From Candidatus Bathyarchaeota archaeon (GTDB lineage: Archaea > Thermoproteota > Bathyarchaeia > TCS64): a stretch of 7,221 bases of DNA. The notes under the pieces are model-generated. The model made no database searches. It saw only the letters and a list, made by a program, of their open reading frames with translations, and was not told the origin of the DNA. Position 1 is the first letter of the stretch. Every line of letters starts with the position of its first letter. The DNA lies in NCBI GenBank assembly GCA_018396515.1, contig JAGTQJ010000078.1, forward strand, positions 1 through 7,221, given 5' to 3'. Below are positions 4,423-7,221 of this stretch, one piece after another. The position numbers and the translations under genes are program-made.

Positions 4423-4557
4423 TCAGGCTTCCGGCTCATAAAACTTATTTGCCATTAGTAGACAATGTTCCAAGCCGTGCATTAACCTATCAACATCCTC
4501 ATCGCTCAATTTCTCCAAAACACGCTCAACATCTTCAAAAACTTCATCTCCAATCAT
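4423..4557 (-). CDS. Small acidic protein, 44 residues, unknown
   Basis: An intact short ORF from ATG 4557 to TGA 4425-4423. The protein begins MIGDEVFEDVERVLEKLSDE and ends MANKFYEPEA; it is helical and acidic, with a single Cys and three His or Cys residues near the middle (MHGLEHCLLM), which are not in a clear metal-binding pattern. A TATA box (4582-4590) centred 29 nt before the ATG fits a leaderless transcript, which favours this being a real first gene of an operon with the 4409, 4345 and 4201 reading frames downstream. Codon use (GAT, GTT, TTG, TTT) is AT-rich compared with bax1. I do not recognise a family; an antitoxin or accessory role would be speculation. Confidence 0.5.
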   Translation of the reverse strand: MIGDEVFEDVERVLEKLSDEDVDRLMHGLEHCLLMANKFYEPEA

Positions 4558-4581
4558 CCACTGAAATGAGGTGACTCTACC

Positions 4582-4590
4582 TTATAAAAA
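4582..4590 (-). promoter_or_regulatory. TATA box of the decayed small-gene/protease operon
   Basis: TTTTTATAA on the minus strand, centred at 4586, lies 29 nt before ATG 4557. This spacing predicts transcription starting at or within a few bases of the start codon. A 5-bp hairpin-forming repeat (CCCTG TTTT CAGGG) lies just upstream at about 4593-4606. Confidence 0.5.
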
Positions 4591-4751
4591 TCCCCTGTTT
4601 TCAGGGAGCTCAGGCTGGGCTTATCGGTGAGAATGAGGCTGAGGATGAGGGGGGCTGGTCGAATCTGCCCTCATTTAGAATGAGACATTATTCGATAAAT
4701 GGGGTTCATACTGTGAATATGGTCCTTTAAGATGAATTCTGGATCTGATCT
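4591..4751. other. Intergenic region downstream of bax1
   Basis: No gene is visible. It holds two short inverted repeats: CCCTG-TTTT-CAGGG at about 4593-4606 and CTCATT-TAG-AATGAG at 4670-4684 (6-bp stem, 3-nt loop). The second lies about 70 nt past the bax1 stop and could mark transcript ends, but there is no T-run characteristic of an archaeal terminator next to it. The plus strand has a purine-rich stretch (4629-4655) with repeated GAGGATGAGG-like words. Confidence 0.4.
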
Positions 4752-6026
4752 TCAAGATGTGATGAGTTTGACTATCCTCCCGTAGGGAGCCTCAAGCCTG
4801 TTTCCTCTCACCTTGTAGGTGAAGGTTGGATAGCCTATATCCTCAAAGTATCTTGAGTATTCCTGGTCTACTAGGAGTATGAGGTTTTTGAATCCGAATC
4901 TCTTGAGCTCCTGGAGCTTCGCCCTCTTCTTCGCGGTGTACTCAGGCCTCCAGTAGCCAATTATCTCGAGGTAGTACTTAACCCCGTCCGGCCTTTCGAA
5001 GATGAAGTCCGGGACTATCAATGTGTCCCCCATCATGATCGGCTCCGCCTCCCTCCAGACCCTGAAGCTCTCAACGGTCCTCATGATGCTGTAGAACCTC
5101 TCCTCCACCCCGCTGTCGAAGATGGGCTTCAACGGCTCGGGGGGTTTCAGGCCTCCGCTGAGCTCCGGGAGGGTCTCGCTGGTCAATATGCAGGGGAAAT
5201 CCCCCCTCCTCAGGTGGACCATCACCTCAAGGGTCCAACTCGAGGCATCTCTGAGGACTGGGAGGGCCCTATTGAAGAGTGTTGAGAGCCTCCAGGCATA
5301 CCTCGTGGGCCTCCCGAAGAGCTCGATGGGGCCGTAGACCCCAACCCTTGCCAGGTCATCATGCATACGCCCCTCATATATCAGTCCGAGCTCCTTGACC
5401 ATCCTCACAAGCCTCTTCACGAAGGTTCCAAGAGGCATCTTCCTGCTCCCCCTGGTGGAGAAGGTGATCATCCTGGAGTTCGAGAGGATGGTGTCCAAAA
5501 CCTCCATGTTATAGCATCCGATCACCTCCCCAGGGCTTGGGCGGCCCCCCCTCCTAGAGAGGATGAAACTCCTCGGATCATCGCTCCATAGGTAATCCTC
5601 AACCTCCTCGAGGCTTAGGGCTCCCAGCTCCCCCCGATGCGCCTCTATGAACTCCTTGAGGGTTCTGAGCCTGTCCTCAGAGAACCCCGGCTTGGCCGAG
5701 CCGACGGCCCTGAAGAGCCTAAGCCTAAGCTCCAGAGGCCTTATTTTAAGGCCGGGCTCAGCCATCCTCGGGGTGAACTGGTAGAGGTGCATCATGGCGT
5801 AGCTCAGCCCCCTGGCCAGCCGGTCATCACCGACCTCGTAGATGAGCTCCTCGAAGGGTATCCTCCCCCTCTCCCCTCCGAGCCACGCCTCATAGAACTC
5901 TATGACCCCCTCCGCCACCCTGATATGTTCAGGGTCTCCGGCGTCAAGGAAATGGGGGTAGATGACCCCCCTCCTCAACCGATACCTCAGGAGCCTCCTA
6001 GGAAACATCCCCTTGACCCCATCCAT
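4752..6026 (-). CDS. bax1: Bax1, XPB-associated nuclease (DUF790)
   Basis: A 424-residue protein, full length for DUF790/Bax1. In archaea Bax1 is an endonuclease that binds the XPB helicase; the pair is thought to unwind and cut damaged DNA near a bubble, in a role like nucleotide excision repair. Visible landmarks: the family start MFPRRLLRYRLRRGVIYPHF, a helical middle region, then the C-terminal nuclease-like part with FDSGVEERFYSIM (D304, E308, E309), IVPDFIFERPDG (P339-D340), and YYLEIIGYWRPEYTAKK (E354), a PD-(D/E)XK-like arrangement. The final Lys of that motif is not obvious (EIIG). It follows xpb on the same strand, 78 nt downstream. The first ATG is 6026; ATG 6008 (MFPRR) matches the usual family start better and has GGGG a few bases upstream, so the real start may be there. 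GC-rich like xpb, with no lesions. Confidence 0.92.
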   Translation of the reverse strand: MDGVKGMFPRRLLRYRLRRGVIYPHFLDAGDPEHIRVAEGVIEFYEAWLGGERGRIPFEELIYEVGDDRLARGLSYAMMHLYQFTPRMAEPGLKIRPLELRLRLFRAVGSAKPGFSEDRLRTLKEFIEAHRGELGALSLEEVEDYLWSDDPRSFILSRRGGRPSPGEVIGCYNMEVLDTILSNSRMITFSTRGSRKMPLGTFVKRLVRMVKELGLIYEGRMHDDLARVGVYGPIELFGRPTRYAWRLSTLFNRALPVLRDASSWTLEVMVHLRRGDFPCILTSETLPELSGGLKPPEPLKPIFDSGVEERFYSIMRTVESFRVWREAEPIMMGDTLIVPDFIFERPDGVKYYLEIIGYWRPEYTAKKRAKLQELKRFGFKNLILLVDQEYSRYFEDIGYPTFTYKVRGNRLEAPYGRIVKLITS

Positions 6027-6045
6027 CCGCAGGTGCTTGCCTCAG

Positions 6046-6067
6046 GGAGGTGGTGGCCCTCACCTCC
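6046..6067 (-). promoter_or_regulatory. Hairpin with Shine-Dalgarno stem between xpb and bax1
   Basis: In the transcript GGAGGUG pairs with CACCUCC across an 8-nt loop, 7 bp of G/C-rich stem. One arm followed by A is a full match to the archaeal anti-Shine-Dalgarno, the other a copy of it. It lies about 20 nt before ATG 6026, too far to serve as that start's own binding site. It may limit or couple bax1 translation; function is inferred. Confidence 0.4.
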
Positions 6068-6104
6068 TCATCAAATCCCATGCCATGCATTCATGAGCCC
6101 TCGG

Positions 6105-7221
6105 CTACTCACCCGCCTTAGGCCACACCCTGAACTTCCTCCTCCTGGAGCTCAGCTGCTGGTCTAGGGTTCCCCTGGTGACGAGCTCTATGACCAGAGC
6201 CTCCTCCACCTTGGGCCTGAGGAGCCTGCCAATCCTCTGGAGGTACTCCCTGTTGCTCCCCGAGCCGCTTATGATGATCCCGACCTGGGCGTCTGGGACA
6301 TCCAATCCCTCCTCGAGGGTCATCCCGGAGGCCAGCTTCGTTACCTCCCCCCTCCTGAACATCTCGAGTATTGCCCTCCTCTCCTCATTGGAGGTCTCCG
6401 CCACTATCAGAGGTATCAGGTACCTCCTGCTCACCATCCTCACCACATCCACATACCTGCTGAAGATGAGCACCTTCCTATCCCAGTATCTGGACAGGAG
6501 TTCTCCAATCTTCTCAACCTTCTCCTCCCCGCTGAGGGCTATCATCCTGGCCCTGTTCCTGGCCCTCAGGGCCTCCCTCGCCCTAGGATCCCTTGCAGCC
6601 CGTCTGAGGCAGAGGTGAAACCTCTCCACAGGGTCCTTAACCCATGGCATGGAGCTCCGGCAGTAATCCTCATACACCTCCATACACCTCTCATACTCCC
6701 TCATCGCCTCGGGATCCAGATCCACATAGACCCTCATCACCCTGTAACCCGCTATGTAGCCCATCCTCCGGAGCTCCTCCTCCGAGACCGTCTTTATCAG
6801 GGGCCCTATGAGCTCCTCATAATCCCTGTGGAGGCCGTCGCTCCTCAATGGGGTGCCCGTCAAGCCCATCCTGTACCTGGCTATGCTGAGGTCGAAGATC
6901 CTCCTATACTCCTGAGCCACCGAGTGGTGGGCCTCATCAGCCACCAGGAGCATAAACCTGCCTGAGAGCTCCTCGGCGTTCAGGTAGGCCGAGTCGTAGG
7001 TTATGATGGTCACCTCATCCACATCCCTGCTCCCACCCCCATACACCCCAATCCTCTCCTCCGGGATGTCGAGGTAGTCGATGAGCCTCCTCCTCCACTG
7101 GTGGAGGAGCTCTATGAAGGGGACGATTATCAATGTTTTTACCCTGAGGTCTGAGATGGCCTGAAGGGCTAGGAAGGTCTTCCCAGCAGCCGTGGGCAGG
7201 GCTATGACACCCCTGAAGCCC
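6105..7221 (-). CDS. xpb: XPB/Rad25-type SF2 DNA helicase, N-terminus outside window
   Basis: The last 371 residues of an archaeal XPB helicase; the gene continues beyond the right edge, so the N-terminal damage-recognition domain is missing from view. ATP-driven DNA unwinding motifs in order: motif I LPTAAGKTFLAL; Ia TLIIVPFIELLHQW; motif II VADEAHHS; motif III LTGTPLRSDG; a basic thumb-like insert (FHLCLRRAARDPRAREALRA); motif IV KVLIFSRYVDVV; motif V ASGMTLEEGLDVPDA; motif VI YLQRIGRLLRPK. XPB normally has Arg-Glu-Asp (RED) right after motif III, where this protein has R-S-D. XPB opens DNA at damage or promoters and in archaea works with Bax1, encoded next. An ATG-like start at 7133 in the frame is internal (a TTG), since the open frame with motif I extends upstream. 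GC-rich (37 of 60 at 6241-6300), no lesions. Confidence 0.93.
   Translation of the reverse strand, partial: GFRGVIALPTAAGKTFLALQAISDLRVKTLIIVPFIELLHQWRRRLIDYLDIPEERIGVYGGGSRDVDEVTIITYDSAYLNAEELSGRFMLLVADEAHHSVAQEYRRIFDLSIARYRMGLTGTPLRSDGLHRDYEELIGPLIKTVSEEELRRMGYIAGYRVMRVYVDLDPEAMREYERCMEVYEDYCRSSMPWVKDPVERFHLCLRRAARDPRAREALRARNRARMIALSGEEKVEKIGELLSRYWDRKVLIFSRYVDVVRMVSRRYLIPLIVAETSNEERRAILEMFRRGEVTKLASGMTLEEGLDVPDAQVGIIISGSGSNREYLQRIGRLLRPKVEEALVIELVTRGTLDQQLSSRRRKFRVWPKAGE

Noticed and set aside
4654..4671. GGTCGAATC resembling a tRNA T-loop
   Set aside because: The flanking bases do not pair into a T-stem, and there is no anticodon or acceptor arm.
5122..6167. Plus-strand open frames of 71 to 176 residues across bax1 and the xpb end
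   Set aside because: Pro/Arg-rich antisense shadows of GC-rich bax1 and xpb, with no domain.
6178..6965. Two plus-strand open frames of 146 and 116 residues
   Set aside because: They lie opposite the conserved xpb motifs II-VI and are antisense artefacts.

Overview
The window reads as DNA from a thermophilic archaeon, probably of the TACK group. The evidence is an XPB/Rad25 helicase followed by Bax1 (DUF790), an archaeal DNA-repair pair; several archaeal-type toxin-antitoxin pairs; A/T-rich TATA boxes 25-35 nt upstream of starts; and heavy AGG/ATA codon use. The lineage is an inference; there is no rRNA or other marker to fix it.

Layout. (1) Bases 1-287 are the 3' end of a coiled-coil gene whose 54-bp tandem repeat runs off the left edge. 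(2) Bases 557-1188 hold a VapB/VapC pair (4-nt overlap) behind a perfect 24-bp palindrome that contains the TATA box. (3) Bases 1436-2217 hold a HEPN/minimal-nucleotidyltransferase (MNT) pair with overlapping genes; base composition changes sharply from one partner to the other. (4) Bases 2218-2437 carry a possible degenerate TnpB-type transposon tail. (5) Bases 2479-3104 hold an AbrB-type antitoxin and a PIN protein with Gln where the second PIN acidic residue normally sits. (6) On the minus strand, 3111-3464 is an intact HepT toxin (RX4HXY present), and its upstream mntA partner (3448-3708) is broken by two compensating frameshifts. (7) Further upstream on the minus strand, 3877-4557 is a decayed operon: a retropepsin-like aspartic protease pseudogene (frameshift in the active-site motif, in-frame stop, 8-bp tandem duplication), a small frameshifted gene, and one or two short intact ORFs with a TATA box. 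(8) Bases 4752-7221, minus strand, are bax1 and the 3' part of xpb, both intact and GC-rich.

Together the left 4.5 kb is an accessory island of four toxin-antitoxin modules of three kinds (VapBC, AbrB-PIN, HEPN/MNT), AT-rich in places and with decaying members, placed beside a conserved repair locus. The observations most worth following are the orphaned HepT toxin, the reconstructed aspartic protease locus with its small upstream genes, the palindromic vapB operator, and the composition breaks at the toxin/antitoxin junctions. I found no tRNA, rRNA or CRISPR array.
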